Assembly (NCBI RefSeq): GCF_009727055.1
Contig: NC_052353.1
Span: 45,084,569-45,148,568 of the forward strand
Reading direction: 5' to 3'
Length of the DNA: 64,000 nucleotides
Source: Benincasa hispida
Lineage: Eukaryota; Streptophyta; Magnoliopsida; Cucurbitales; Cucurbitaceae
Below, piece after piece: positions 11,508 to 22,075 of this stretch. The notes beneath the pieces are model-generated. The model worked only from the letters and a program-made list of their open reading frames with translations. It ran no database searches and was not told where the DNA came from. Every line of letters starts with the position of its first letter. The first letter of the stretch is position 1. Position numbers and translations under genes: made by a program.

Positions 11508-13010
11508 ACTCTCAATCTCTGGTGAATTACGACTCAAAGATTGAGAGGATGTTCAGACGAAGATTAAGAGACCGCCAACAACAACAGTAAGACAAAGAAG
11601 ATATGGAAAAGCAACCTGGAAACGGAGCACCAAACGAAAATAATGTCATGGCGAATCCAATCCTTCTGGCTAACGATCGTAATAGGCCCATTAGGGACTA
11701 TGCATCGCCAAACCTCTATGATTTCTCTCCAAGAATCATGAGGCCTACCCTCGATGGAAGCCGATTCGAAATGAAGCTTGTGATGTTGTAGATGATCCAG
11801 ACTACAGGACAATTCGTAGGACGGTGTGGCAAGGACCCGCATGCCCACCTCCGTAGCTTTATAGAAATCTGCAATACTTTTGTATTCTTGAACATCTCTG
11901 CTGAAGAAGTTCGACTAACTTTGTTTCCATTTTCTCTGTGTGATCAGGCAAGAAAATAGGCATATTCTCTCGAGCCCTGAGAGATCACTTCATGGGAACA
12001 GGTCGTAAAGAAGTTCATGAAGAAATACTTTCCACCGACTAAGAATGCTAGACGAAGGAAACTAATCACCAATTTTGAATAAGACATGGACGAATCGCTC
12101 AGTGATGCCTGGGCGAGGTTTAAGAGGTTAGTTCGAGACTGTCCACACAATGGATTACCAGACTGCCTTCAGATGGAAATCTTTTATCATGGTTTAAATC
12201 CCGCTTCGCAGACCGCTGCCAATGTGGCAGTCGCTGGTGGTCTACTTGACATAACGTATGATGAGGCTAAGAACATCTTGGATTGCATCTCTAAAAACCA
12301 CAAGGATTGGAGAGAGAGTGATCAGAGACTAAGAATCAAGGATAGCGACACAAGTAATTGTGTTTTTACTTCACTGCAGAATCAGATGACTGCAATGATG
12401 AACTTAGTTCAGGGAATTGCGATCAACAATCCAACACCGCAAAATGGGCAAGTTAATGCAATTAGTCAAAAAATCGCAAGGTGTGCGACTTGCGGTGATG
12501 GGCACGCAATGGAAGAATGCCCACAGAATCCACAGTCTATTTACTTTGTGAAAAATAATCCATTTTCTAATACCTATAACCCCGGGTGGAAAAACCATCC
12601 CAATTTTGCATGGAAGAATCAGCAGCAGAATTTCCAATCTGTGGCGCAAAAATAAGGGCCACCTGGATTCTTCCCGCGAAATAACGGTCAGACAAGTAAT
12701 CAAGCCAGTAGCTCGCAACCGCTGCAATCCTTCTCCCTAGAAAGCCTATTGAAGCAGTATATAGAGAAAAACGAAACTGTGCTTCAAAGTTAGCCTACGT
12801 CCATCCGCAATCTAGAATTACAGATGGGCCAGATTGCAAGTGAGCTAAAGAATAGATCGCAAGGGGCTCTGCCGAGTTCAACAGAACTCCGACGCAACCT
12901 GGGGGGATCAGGTAAAGAGCAATGTCAAGTTATGACATTGCGGAGTGGAAAAACTATGGAGGGAGAAAAGAAGAAGCTTAGCCACACTGCTCCCATTGCG
13001 TTGTAACCTG
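11508..13010 (+). pseudogene. gag of element A, broken by stops
   Basis: The frame begins with a NYDSKIERMFRRRLRDR segment like that of B and C. It runs through the capsid-like retrotransposon gag domain (DYASPNLYDFSP, then SFIEICNTFVF, then FKRLVRDCPHNGLPD at 12086-12655). It ends with a zinc knuckle CATCGDGHAMEEC and the NTYNPGWKNHPNF motif. In-frame stops occur at about 11588, 11789, 11958 and 12656, with others beyond. The knuckle spacing is C-x2-C-x3-H-x4-C, one residue shorter than the common C-x2-C-x4-H-x4-C, and B has the same spacing. Gag would form the particle and bind the genomic RNA. The open 189-codon piece could be mistaken for a host zinc-finger gene, but it is the middle of gag. 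Confidence 0.85.
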
Positions 13011-14250
13011 AAATTGCGGTGACTCAAGAAGAAGAAAAAGAAAAAGAAGCAATAGAGCCAGAATTTACGTCCACCTCAAAGCCAACAAAGAAGGGGATTG
13101 TAAGAGTGCAGTTACCACCTTTCCCATAAATACTCAGAAAGAAAAAGAATGAAGAGGTACAGTACCGATGCTTTCTGTCTATGTTAAAACAATTACATAT
13201 TAATATTCCATTCAGTGAAGCGATTGAGAAGATGTCTGCATACGCGAAGTTTCTAAAGGAAATGGTAACCAAGAAGAGAGGTACTAGTAAGTTTACCACG
13301 ATGGCATTAACACAGAGTTCGAAATCAAGATGAGCGATCCTGGGAGCTTTACTATACCTTGCTCCATAGGAGGACTGTAAATCGGGCAAGCCTTGTGTGA
13401 CCTTGTAGTTAGCATCAACTTGATGCCTCTATCGATCTTTAAGCAGCTTAATGTGGGGCAACTTGTGCCCACGACTGTGACTCTCCAACTTACATATAGA
13501 TCTCTGGTGCATCTAGAGGGGAAGGTGAAGAACATGCTGATCACCATCAACAAATTTATTCTACCAGCTGACTTCATCATCTTAGATTATGAAGCCGACA
13601 AAGATGTGCCCATCATCTTGGGGTGACCATTTTTATCAACAGGTCGTGCCCAGATTAATGTGCATAAAGGGAACATCACTTTGAGAATAAATGGATAGAA
13701 GCTCAAGTTTAACATAATCCGTGCCATGAAGTTTCCTGACGAAGAAGACCTGCATGACTCTGACGACAACCAGAATTTGGGTGAAGAAGAAAAACTTGAC
13801 AAAGAGAATGAATAAGAGGATGCAAGCACATCCATTGCTGCATGTAATGCGATCATAAAAAAAACAAACAAGGGAGTTGAGATGATCACAACCCAAAAAG
13901 AGGAGCCAACAGAAAAAGAAGAAAGAAAAACAACGCATCCATCCTTAGTAAAACCACCAATACTGGAATTGAAGACCCTGTCGAACCACTTAAAGTACGC
14001 ATTTTTTGGGGCAGAATGAGAAGCTGCCAGTAATTATTTCATCCGAACTTAACAAAGACCATGAGAATGTGTTGATGAGCATTTTGAGGAAACATGTGCG
14101 AGCAATTGGCTGGACGCTCGTCGACATTTGAGGAATTAGCCCAACCTACTATATGCATCGAAATTTTCTCAAAGAAGACTACAAAGCAACGATCGAACAT
14201 TAGCGCAGACTCAACCCTGTGATGAAAGAGGTCGGTTAAAAAGGATATTC
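13011..14250 (+). pseudogene. protease and acidic linker of element A
   Basis: After a Lys/Glu-rich spacer (13020-13160), the retropepsin-like domain is readable at 13393-13626, ending in the conserved FIILDYEADKDVPIILG segment. The catalytic motif, DLGAS in element B, reads DLVVS here, so the Gly needed in the active-site turn is lost. The next part (13636-14000) encodes the acidic DEEDLHDSDDNQNLGEEE-type linker that Athila elements carry between protease and RT. It is followed by an IISSELN...LRKHVRAIGW segment. Several stops and frameshifts interrupt it. Confidence 0.8.
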
Positions 14251-15520
14251 ATTAAATGGTTAGATGCGAGCATTATTTATCCAATAGCCAGATAGCACGT
14301 GGGTCAGCCCCGTGTAGTGTGTGCCAAAAAAGGGTTGGCATGACGGTGTCCCGAATGAAATAATGAACTGATATCGCAAAGGACCGTCACCGGGTGTCAA
14401 TATTTGCATGATTACCGCAAGCTGAATGCAATAACAAAGAAAGATCATTTCCCTCTACTGTTCATTGACTAAATGCTAGATCGTCTAGCTAGAAATGACT
14501 TTTTACTGCTTCTAGATGGCTATGCAGGTATAAACCAGATTTATGATTGCTCTAGAAGACCAGGACAAGACCACATTCACCTACCATATATGGGACCTTT
14601 GCTTTTCGTCGCATGCCATTCGGCTTCTGCAATGCGCCAAACAACGTTCCAAAGGTGCATGATGGCCATCTTTTCAGAATACTTGAGGATCTGTCGAAAA
14701 ATATTTATGGATGATTTCACTGTCTATGGGCACACCTATAAAGTCTATCTGGCAATCCTGGAGAAGATACTAAAAAGATGCAAGGAGACGAATCTCGTTC
14801 TTAATTGAGAAAATGCCATTTTATGGTAAAGGAAGGCATCGTGTTGGGGCACAAGGTTTCTCGTGGACGGGTTGGAGGCAGATAAAGCAAAAATGAAGCA
14901 ATTGAAAAACTTCCACCTCCAACAAGTGTGAAGGTTGTACGAAGTTTCTTGGGGCATGCCGAATTTTACAGGCGCTTTGTCAAAGACTTTTCGAAAATAG
15001 CACGACCACTGAGTGTGTTGATGGAGGCTGACAAAAAATTTGATTTTGTCAACAATTGCCTCAACGCATTCAAGATTTTGAAGAAAGCACTGACTACCTC
15101 ACCCGTGTTAATCGCACCACATTGGACACTTCCTTTTGAATTAATGTGCGATGCAAGTGGGTATGCGATGGGAGCAACTTTGGCACAGAAGAGAAAAACA
15201 ATCTTACATCCCATCGCATATGCGAGTAAGACGTTAAATCCTGCTCAGACCAATTATATCACCACAGAGAATGAGCTACTTGCGGTCATTTTTGCATTGC
15301 AAAAATTTAGAGCATATCTGCTGGGAACAAAGGTACTCATACATACTGATCATTCGGTGATAAAGTATTCAATGACAAAGAAGGATGCGAAGCCGAGGTT
15401 TATCAGATGGGTTCTCCTCCTCCAAGAATTTGACATAGAAATAATTGATCGAAAGGGGACGGAGAACCAAGTTGCGGATCACTTGTCAAGATTGGAAAAC
15501 CCTAAGGTTGACCACAATGA
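14250..15520 (+). pseudogene. reverse transcriptase and RNase H of element A
   Basis: The RT palm is in fragments. A DYRKLNA-like start near 14400 is followed by a LARNDF...LDGYAG block and then the polymerase box FMDDFTVYG near 14707, with the Asp pair intact. Two or more frameshifts separate these. From 14928 the frame is open through the connection and RNase H. All four RNase H acidic residues are visible: Asp in CDASGYAMG, Glu in TTENELLAV, Asp in [10 protein letters not shown] and Asp in [10 protein letters not shown]. The open stretch 14928-16100 (390 codons) is the longest in the window and joins RNase H to the integrase N-terminus. Confidence 0.88.
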
Positions 15521-16950
15521 GTCAGAGGTGAGTGCGGTGTTCCTAGATAAGCAGCTGTTCCATATTGAAGAATTGCCATGGTATGCTTACATAGTCAACT
15601 ATCTGGTTTGCGAGCAATTTCCAGAGGAATATACTGACCATCAGAAGAGCAGGCTCAAGCACGAATGCAGATCATATTTCTGGGATGGAATCTATACAAA
15701 AGGGGGGCGGAACAGATTCTGTGGCTATGTACCAAATACTGCTCAACAATACAGATTATTGCAATGTCATGACTCACCATATGGTGGGCACTTTGGAGGA
15801 CATCGCACCACAACTAAGGTTTTACAGAGTGGATTCTTTCGGCTAACATTGTTTAAGTATGCAGCTGACTACGTAATGATGTGTTATCGATGCCAACGCA
15901 CAGGTAACATTTCATCGAAACATGCAATGCCGATGAACATCATCTTGGAGCTTGAGTTGTTCGACATATGGGTTATCGACTTAATAGAACCATTCCCTCA
16001 ATCGAATGGTAAAAATTATATTTTGTTAGTCGTCGACTATGTATCCAAGTGGGTAGAGGCAATGGTATGCATCACAAATGATGCGGCGGTGGTCTCTTAA
16101 TTCCTGAAGAAAAACATTTTCACTCATTTTGGCACTCCACGTGCCGTAATAAGTGATGAAGGGTCTCACTTTGTCAATCATACTGTCAAGGAGCTACTGC
16201 GCAAATATAATATTCTCCACAAAGTGGCCACCACATACCTGAAGAAAAACATTTTCACTCGTTTTGGCACTCCACGTGCCATAATAAGTGATGAAGGGTC
16301 TCACTTTGTCAATCATACTGTCAAGGAGCTACTGCGCAAATATAATATTCTCCACAAAGTGGCCACCACATACCATCCGCAGACGAATGGTCAGGCCAAG
16401 GTGTCCAATCAGGAGATTAAGTTGATACTTGAGAAGGTGGTAAGGCCTTTGCGAAAAGATTGGGCAGCAAAGTTCGACGATGCGTTATGGGCATACTAGA
16501 CTACATTTAAAACACCCATAGGTATGTCCCCATATGGTTGGTATTTGGTAAGGCATTTCATCTATCTCTGGAGATGGAATACAAGGCACTGTGGGCGGTA
16601 AAGAAACTAAACTTTGATTTGAAGAAAGTAGGAGAAGCGAGAAAACTTCAACTGGTCGAGCTGGAGGAATGGAGGATCAACGCATATGAGAACACAAAGC
16701 GTTGGCACGACAAACATATATGCGGCAAGAACCTCCAAGTCGGGCAGAGGGTTTTACTATTCAACTCACGACTACGGCTCTTCCTGGAAAATTAAAGTCA
16801 CGTTGGTCCGGACCATTCATAGTTAGAAAGGTATTTCCGCACGGTGCAGTTGAATTATCAAATGATGACGGAACCAACATATTCAAAGTTAATGGGCAGC
16901 GTATCATGGAGAAGCCTGGCATCGCCAAGTCGACTCCGTGGAACTGAGGA
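15521..16950 (+). pseudogene. integrase of element A, with a 135-base tandem duplication
   Basis: The HHCC zinc-binding domain is intact: [14 protein letters not shown], then CYRCQRTG, at about 15768-15905. The core begins with IDLIEPFP (first Asp), and a stop follows at 16099. The second Asp is in IISDEGSHF, which is present twice because of a 135-base duplication. The catalytic Glu position in [10 protein letters not shown] carries Lys where B has Glu, so the DDE triad is broken. After a frameshift, the C-terminal RWSGPFIV segment (about 16800-16830) is the GPF/Y module. The enzyme would have inserted the cDNA. It is now inactive on at least three counts. Confidence 0.87.
16103..16372 (+). 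repeat. two tandem 135-base copies inside the integrase of element A
   Basis: 16103-16237 and 16238-16372 are near identical, differing at a few positions (for example ACTCATTTTGG against ACTCGTTTTGG). The unit is 45 codons, so it keeps frame and repeats the second catalytic Asp region. The copies at the matching place in B and C are single, apart from the adapter-linked duplication in B. It may be real or an assembly error. Confidence 0.9.
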
Positions 16951-17419
16951 ACTTTGAATAAAGAAGGAAGTAGGTGGTCCCTGCACTATCAGACGATCGA
17001 AATTCATCAAGGACGCAAGTTTTGGGAATCATGGAATCTTAAACTTTTCTCTACTACTCTGAATTCTCATTTCACTATATCTTTTCAGCTCTTTATCTAT
17101 TCTATATTATAAAAAAAATGGAGATTGCGATGAAAGAATTTTTTTTTGTTTAAAATCATTTGACCCTCTCACTGTTTTTTCTTGCAAGGATCGAGACGTA
17201 GGATTGTGGAGGTGTTACACGAAGAAGCAACTTATCTTATTCCATCGCCGCAATCCAAACAAGATAGATCGCCGCAAAGAAGGATGCATCAACACACAAT
17301 GTGGGCGATAGTGCAAATTTGGGGGTTGTATTCTTCGTTAACTTTATTTCAATTTTTTCACTATTGCTTCGCATTTTGATTTTAATAGTGCAAATTTCAG
17401 CATATCATTGTTGTACGTG
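16951..17419 (+). other. 3' non-coding tail of element A with an internal purine-tract-like site
   Basis: After the integrase the sequence is non-coding. It holds AAATTTGGGGGT at 17315-17326, which matches the internal purine tract in B (about 32248-32258) and C (52447-52458). In those copies about 1 kb more follows before the true polypurine tract and LTR. Here the 3' LTR starts after only about 95 bases and lacks its first bases, so a deletion removed the terminal polypurine tract and the LTR start. Confidence 0.65.
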
Positions 17420-20400
17420 TGTCGCCCAGGGCAAAAATGCTGGCTTGCGTTGATAAAATATGTTAGATTGTGTCCAAAAAGCATTAAGTTTATAACATTA
17501 CGGTCGTATGCATTCATCGCATAGGTACTGTTAATTTTCGTGTTTGTATGCAGAATATGCATTGACACAAGGCGAAAAGCGCGATCACAAGAGATCAACG
17601 GACGAGCGCAGCATTACTGCAAGGCTTTGCGATGATTTATGTTCGCAAACATCTGCTCAAGAAGGATTGCCGCATAGAGCCAACGCAACTTGGTGGGCGC
17701 ATCTGGGTGAAAGGCATAATTAATCACGATGGGACAGAAAGCTGATGACGGTCAAATCCGAATTAGGTTGACAGCCGCTAATGATAACAAGTACATTCAG
17801 ATTTTCGGTGACAAATATTCGACACATTAGTCAGGGAATTAAATCCATCCCATCTATGCAATCATAAGAGAGAAGCCGCCCTTCACCCCGAAGCTCTATA
17901 AATACCAAAGGCATCCTTCAAAAAAGAAGTTCGGTTCAGTTAACTCTGCAAGTCTTTATTCATAGTTTTTCTTTTATCTTGAATAAGGCAGTGCAAGAGA
18001 AGAGTAGTGATGCCAGAAGATCGCTCAGGGAAACTCGAGAGAGAACCCGGAGGCGTAAAAGCAGAGAGCGGGCTGACTCTCGCGAGAACGATATTATCTT
18101 TTGAACACAAGTAGAAAAGATAGTGTAAAAGCCTGGGAAGCAAGAGATTGCTACCAGGCTCTTTATTCTCTTCTTGCAGTGTTATTTTGTACTTCATCTT
18201 TATATTTATACAATGTAAGTTCTTATTCAACATCTGTTTACTCTCTTAGCACGCATGAGTAACTAAATTGTCGAATGGTTTGAGAAGAACGAAGCTAACA
18301 TGACTTAGGATGTTCATTACTTGCGATTATCTTGTGTTATGCTATGCCAAACATCCCTTTAGAGCTACTCGAGAGAGGGTCTAAAGAAAGAACGTAAGAC
18401 TTGAGAGAGCTAGGTTAGAATATAGACTCGAGAGAGCAAGATTTGAACTGCATAAACAAGAGATAGGGACTTAGAGATAAGCTCTGTTTGCCAACCTGCA
18501 TCACATGTATCCTAGAGATTGGAATGATATTATGTGGTCACCTTATTTTTGTGTGTCTCATAACGAGCAGAAATGCACGTTATCATAGTGCTAAGTTCTT
18601 AAACAATGTTGGATTGCGTTGATGAAATATGTTGATTTGCGTTCATTAAGCATCAATTTCATAATATCGCGGTCGCATGCGTTCATCACATTAGAATAGT
18701 TGATTGTTGTATTTTTGTGTACAATATGCACTGACGCAATGTAAGAATTTCGATCATAGGAAATCATCGGTCGAGCACAACTTCACCACAAGGCTTTGTG
18801 ATGATTGTGCTCGCAAACATTCGCCCGAGAAGGATCGCCGCAACTTGGTCAGTGTAACATGGTGGACGCATCTGGGTGAAAGGCTAATAAATCGCGACGG
18901 GACAAAAAGCTAATGACAGTCGAAACCGAATTAAGTTGACAGTCGATAACGATCACAAGTACATCCAGCTTTTCGGTGACAATTATTCGGCGCATCAGTC
19001 AGGAATTAAAGCCGTCCCATCTGTACAACCATGAGAGAGAAGCCGCCTTTTACCATGGATGCTCTATAAATACCAAGGGCATTCTTCAGAAAAGGGGATA
19101 ACAAGTTCACGAGTTCAGCAGTTAGAGATTTCATACTTCAATTCGCTCATCTTTGTGTATAGTTTTCCTTTCGTTTTAAGGCGGAGCGAGAGAAGAGTGG
19201 TGACGCTGGAGATCACTCAGGGCAACTCGAGAGAGAACCTTAAGGCGAAGAAGCAGAGAACAGGCCGACTCTCGTGAGAGCGAGATTATCTTTTGAGCCT
19301 GAGTAGAAATCAGTGTAAAAGCCTAGGCAGCAAGAGATTGCTTCCAGGCCCTTTATTCTATACTTGCATTGTTATTTTGTACTTCATCTTCATATTTATA
19401 CAATGGAAGTTCTATTTCTACATTTGTTCACTCTCTTAACACACATGAGTAGCTAAACTAGTCGAATCGGTTGAGGAAAGCTAAGATAACATGAGCTAGG
19501 AAGTTAATTGCTTGCGATTGTCTTGTTTTATGTTGTGCCAAATACCCTTTAGAGCTATTCGAGAGAGAGTCTAAAGAAAGAACCTAATGACTCGAGAGAG
19601 CTAGGTTAGAATCTGGACTCGAGAGAGCAAGATTAGAACTACATAAACAAGAGATAAAGACTTAGAGATAAGTTCTGTTTGTCAACCTGCATAGCATGCA
19701 TCCTAGAGATGGGAATGATATTATGTGGTCGCCTTATTTGTGTGTGTCATTTTGTCATCGCATAAATAAAAATAGAGGCTTATGTGTAGGTCATATAGAC
19801 TTAGCGCATATATCACATGCGTTCTAGCCTTAGAAGCCGTGGCATTCGCACCGAGAGGTGGTTTACTGTTGTATGCATGTTGCATGATCGCATAGCATGA
19901 ACGCATCCTAGGAAGTGTTAACCGAAACTTTTCTCAACCTGTTCACCGCATACTCATCGCATTTCCCATTTATCAACTCTTTTCAAACTTTGCCGCATTT
20001 GTTTATTTATTTTTCTTATCAACGCAATCAACAATAACCCACAATTTATTTATTTATTCGATTATCGCAAGGCTTTCATAAAAATTACCAACGCAATCTA
20101 TTTTTACAAGTCCTTGTGTTCGACCCTAGACTTACCATGAAACTCAGAGGAATTTACACTTGGATTCCACTGGGGAAACTTAAGTGCACAATGCAATTTC
20201 ACCATTGCATATCATCCACATTTCCACTTCATAAGACCAAGCATCATGTCATGTTGTCATTGCATAAATAAGAATAGAGGCTAATGTGTAGGTCCTATAG
20301 ACGTATTGCATATATCACATGCGTTATAGAATTAAAAGCCGTAGCATTCGCATCAAGAGATGGTTTACTATTGTATGTGTGTTGCGTGATCTCATAGCAT

Positions 20401-20740
20401 GAACGCATCCTAGGAAATGTTAGCCGAAACCCATCTCAACCCATTCACCGCATACTCATCGTATCTTTCGTTTTATCAACTCTTTTCAAACTCTGCCACA
20501 TTTTTTTATTTTAATAATCGTAACAAACAAAACCAACAACTATTTGAGTTATCGGTTACTGCAATGTCTTCTGAAAAATTACCACTGCAACTTATTTTCC
20601 CAAGTCCCTGAGTTCGACCCTGGACTTACCAAGAAACTCAGTGGGGTTTACACTTGGATTCCACTGAGAAAACTTGAGTGCTAAACGCATTTTCATCATT
20701 ACATTTCATCCATAATTCCACCTCATAAAATAACGCATCA
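17420..20740 (+). repeat. 3' LTR of element A, split by a solo LTR
   Basis: The pieces 17420-18557 and 20247-20740 together match the 5' LTR. The first ~50 bases are altered: TGTCGCCCAGGGCAAAAATGC joins straight to TGGCTTGCGTTGATAAAATATG, skipping about 40 bases present in the 5' LTR. TATA and GTTCGACCC motifs are kept. The interruption is the 1689-base LTR at 18558-20246. Confidence 0.85.
18558..20246 (+). mobile_element. solo LTR of a sister Athila-like element
   Basis: This 1689-base block aligns end to end with the type 1 LTR, has its own TATAAATACC and GTTCGACCC motifs, and starts TCATAACGAGC (TG mutated to TC) and ends AAGCATCA. It is flanked by TGTC at 18554-18557 and 20247-20250. An internal region is absent, so it is what remains after LTR-LTR recombination of an element that had inserted in A's 3' LTR. 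Confidence 0.85.
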
Positions 20741-20745
20741 ATATC

Positions 20746-22075
20746 ATAAACCATGGAGCAAACTAGTATTAAATGAAGCTACTGTAGAATCAATAAGGGT
20801 TGTTGATGTAGTTGGTCCTTCATCAAGAGTTAATGAAGAAGCCAACACTTCAGGTCAATCTCGTCCTTCTCAATCGTTGTAAGTGCCATGACGTAGTGGG
20901 AGGATTATATCACAACGTGACTGCTACATGGGCTTAACTAAAACTCAGGTTGTCATACCAGATGGTGACATTAAGGATCGATTGTCCTATAAACAGGCAA
21001 TGAATGACGTAGACAAGGACCAATGGGTCAAAGCGATGGACCTTGAAATGGAGTCTATGTACTTCAATTTAGTATGGAGACTTGTAAATCTAGTTGAAAT
21101 GGTTAAACCGATAGGGTGTAAATGAATCTATAAAAGAAGAAAGATGTAGCTAGGAAGGTATAAACCTTCAAAGCTAGACTTGAAGCAAAGGGATACCCAG
21201 AGGGAAAAGGTTGACTATGTGGAAACTTTTTTCATTGTTACTATGCTTAAGTCTATAAGAATTATCTTATCCATAGCCACATATTATGACTATGAGATAT
21301 GGCAAATGGATGTCAAGATTGCCTTTCTGAATGGCAATCTTGAAGAGAACATCTTTATGTCTCCACTCGAGGGGCTCGAAGCCCAAGGTCAGGAGCAAAA
21401 AGTTTGAAAGCTGAATTGATCCATTTATAGGTTGAGGCAGGCATCCAAATCTTGGAACATTAGATTTGATACTACGATCAAATATTTTGATTTTGATGAA
21501 AAAATTGATGAACCTTGTGTCTACAAGAAAACCATCAATGAAAAGTAGCTTTCTTAGTACTTTATATGGATGATGTCCTACTCATTGGCAATGATGTAGG
21601 GTACCTTACTGATAGTAAGAAATGGCTGGCAGCCCAATTCCAAATAAAAATTTTGGAGAGGTGCAATATGTACTTGGGATCCAAATTATTAGGGATTGCA
21701 AGAACAGAACGCTAGCTTTTCCTCAAGAAACTTATATCGACAAAATATTGATCGATATTCGATGCACAATGCTAAGAAGGATTTATTACCTTTCAGACAT
21801 GGGGATTAATTGTCTAAGGAATAGTGTCCTAAGACACCTCAAGAAGTTGAGAATATGAGACATATTCCTTATGCCTTAGCTATGCGTAAATTAATGTATG
21901 TTATGCTCTATACTAGGTCAGACATTTGAGAATATGAGACAATAGTCAGTAGGTACCTGTCCAATCCAGGGTTAGACCACTGGATTGCGGTTAAGAATAT
22001 CTCCAAGTATCTTAGGAGCACGAGGACTACAAGCTGGTGTATAGGTCTAAGGATTTAATCCTTATGGGATACACA
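20746..22075 (+). pseudogene. copia RT part of element F, continued after the insertion
   Basis: The reading continues from 9774. An acidic linker is followed by the MDVKIAFLNGN segment (21180-21407), a YRLRQASKSWNIRFDT segment, the polymerase box LYMDDVLLIG near 21560-21590, and a QYVLGIQIIRD-like segment (21622-21858). The end reads a GLRI/DLILMGYT-like segment and stops at 22075, where the RNase H acidic residues should begin. In-frame stops are present at several points. The sequence closely parallels the minus-strand RT of element G, so the two are one family. Confidence 0.75.

Larger units (their letters stand above)
9775..20740 (+). mobile_element. complete Athila-like Ty3/gypsy retrotransposon A
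   Basis: The element starts TGATAACG, ends ACGCATCA and is flanked by ATATC on both sides. It has a 5' LTR (9775-11436), a tRNA-Asp-type PBS, gag, protease, an acidic linker, RT, RNase H and integrase in gypsy order, then a short non-coding tail and a 3' LTR that is split by a solo LTR. Family placement rests on the PBS, on the gag NTYNPGWKNHPNF motif, on the FMDDF polymerase box and on the [17 protein letters not shown] integrase segment, all typical of Athila elements. No env-like ORF is present after integrase. The coding region is broken by stops and frameshifts, so it is non-autonomous now. Confidence 0.9.
6362..22075 (+). mobile_element. Ty1/copia element F, gag-less and interrupted by gypsy element A
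   Basis: F consists of a 5' LTR (6362-7985), a PBS (7988-8000), a leader (8001-8754), an integrase part (8755-9774) and an RT part (20746-22075). Between the two coding parts lies the complete gypsy element A (9775-20740). Removing A and one copy of its ATATC target duplication restores a continuous reading frame across the insertion point. Gag and most of the protease are missing: the leader jumps directly to the pre-integrase region. No 3' LTR in the plus orientation follows. The RNase H stops after a GYT codon triplet and abuts the LTR of element G, which faces the other way. Confidence 0.75.

Noticed and set aside
12086..12655. Host zinc-finger gene of 189 codons
   Set aside because: It is the middle of Athila-like gag, in frame with fragments up and downstream, and sits between a PBS and a protease domain.
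14928..16100. Functional 390-codon gene
   Set aside because: It is only the RNase H to integrase part of a polyprotein, opened by a frameshift and closed by a stop inside the integrase core.
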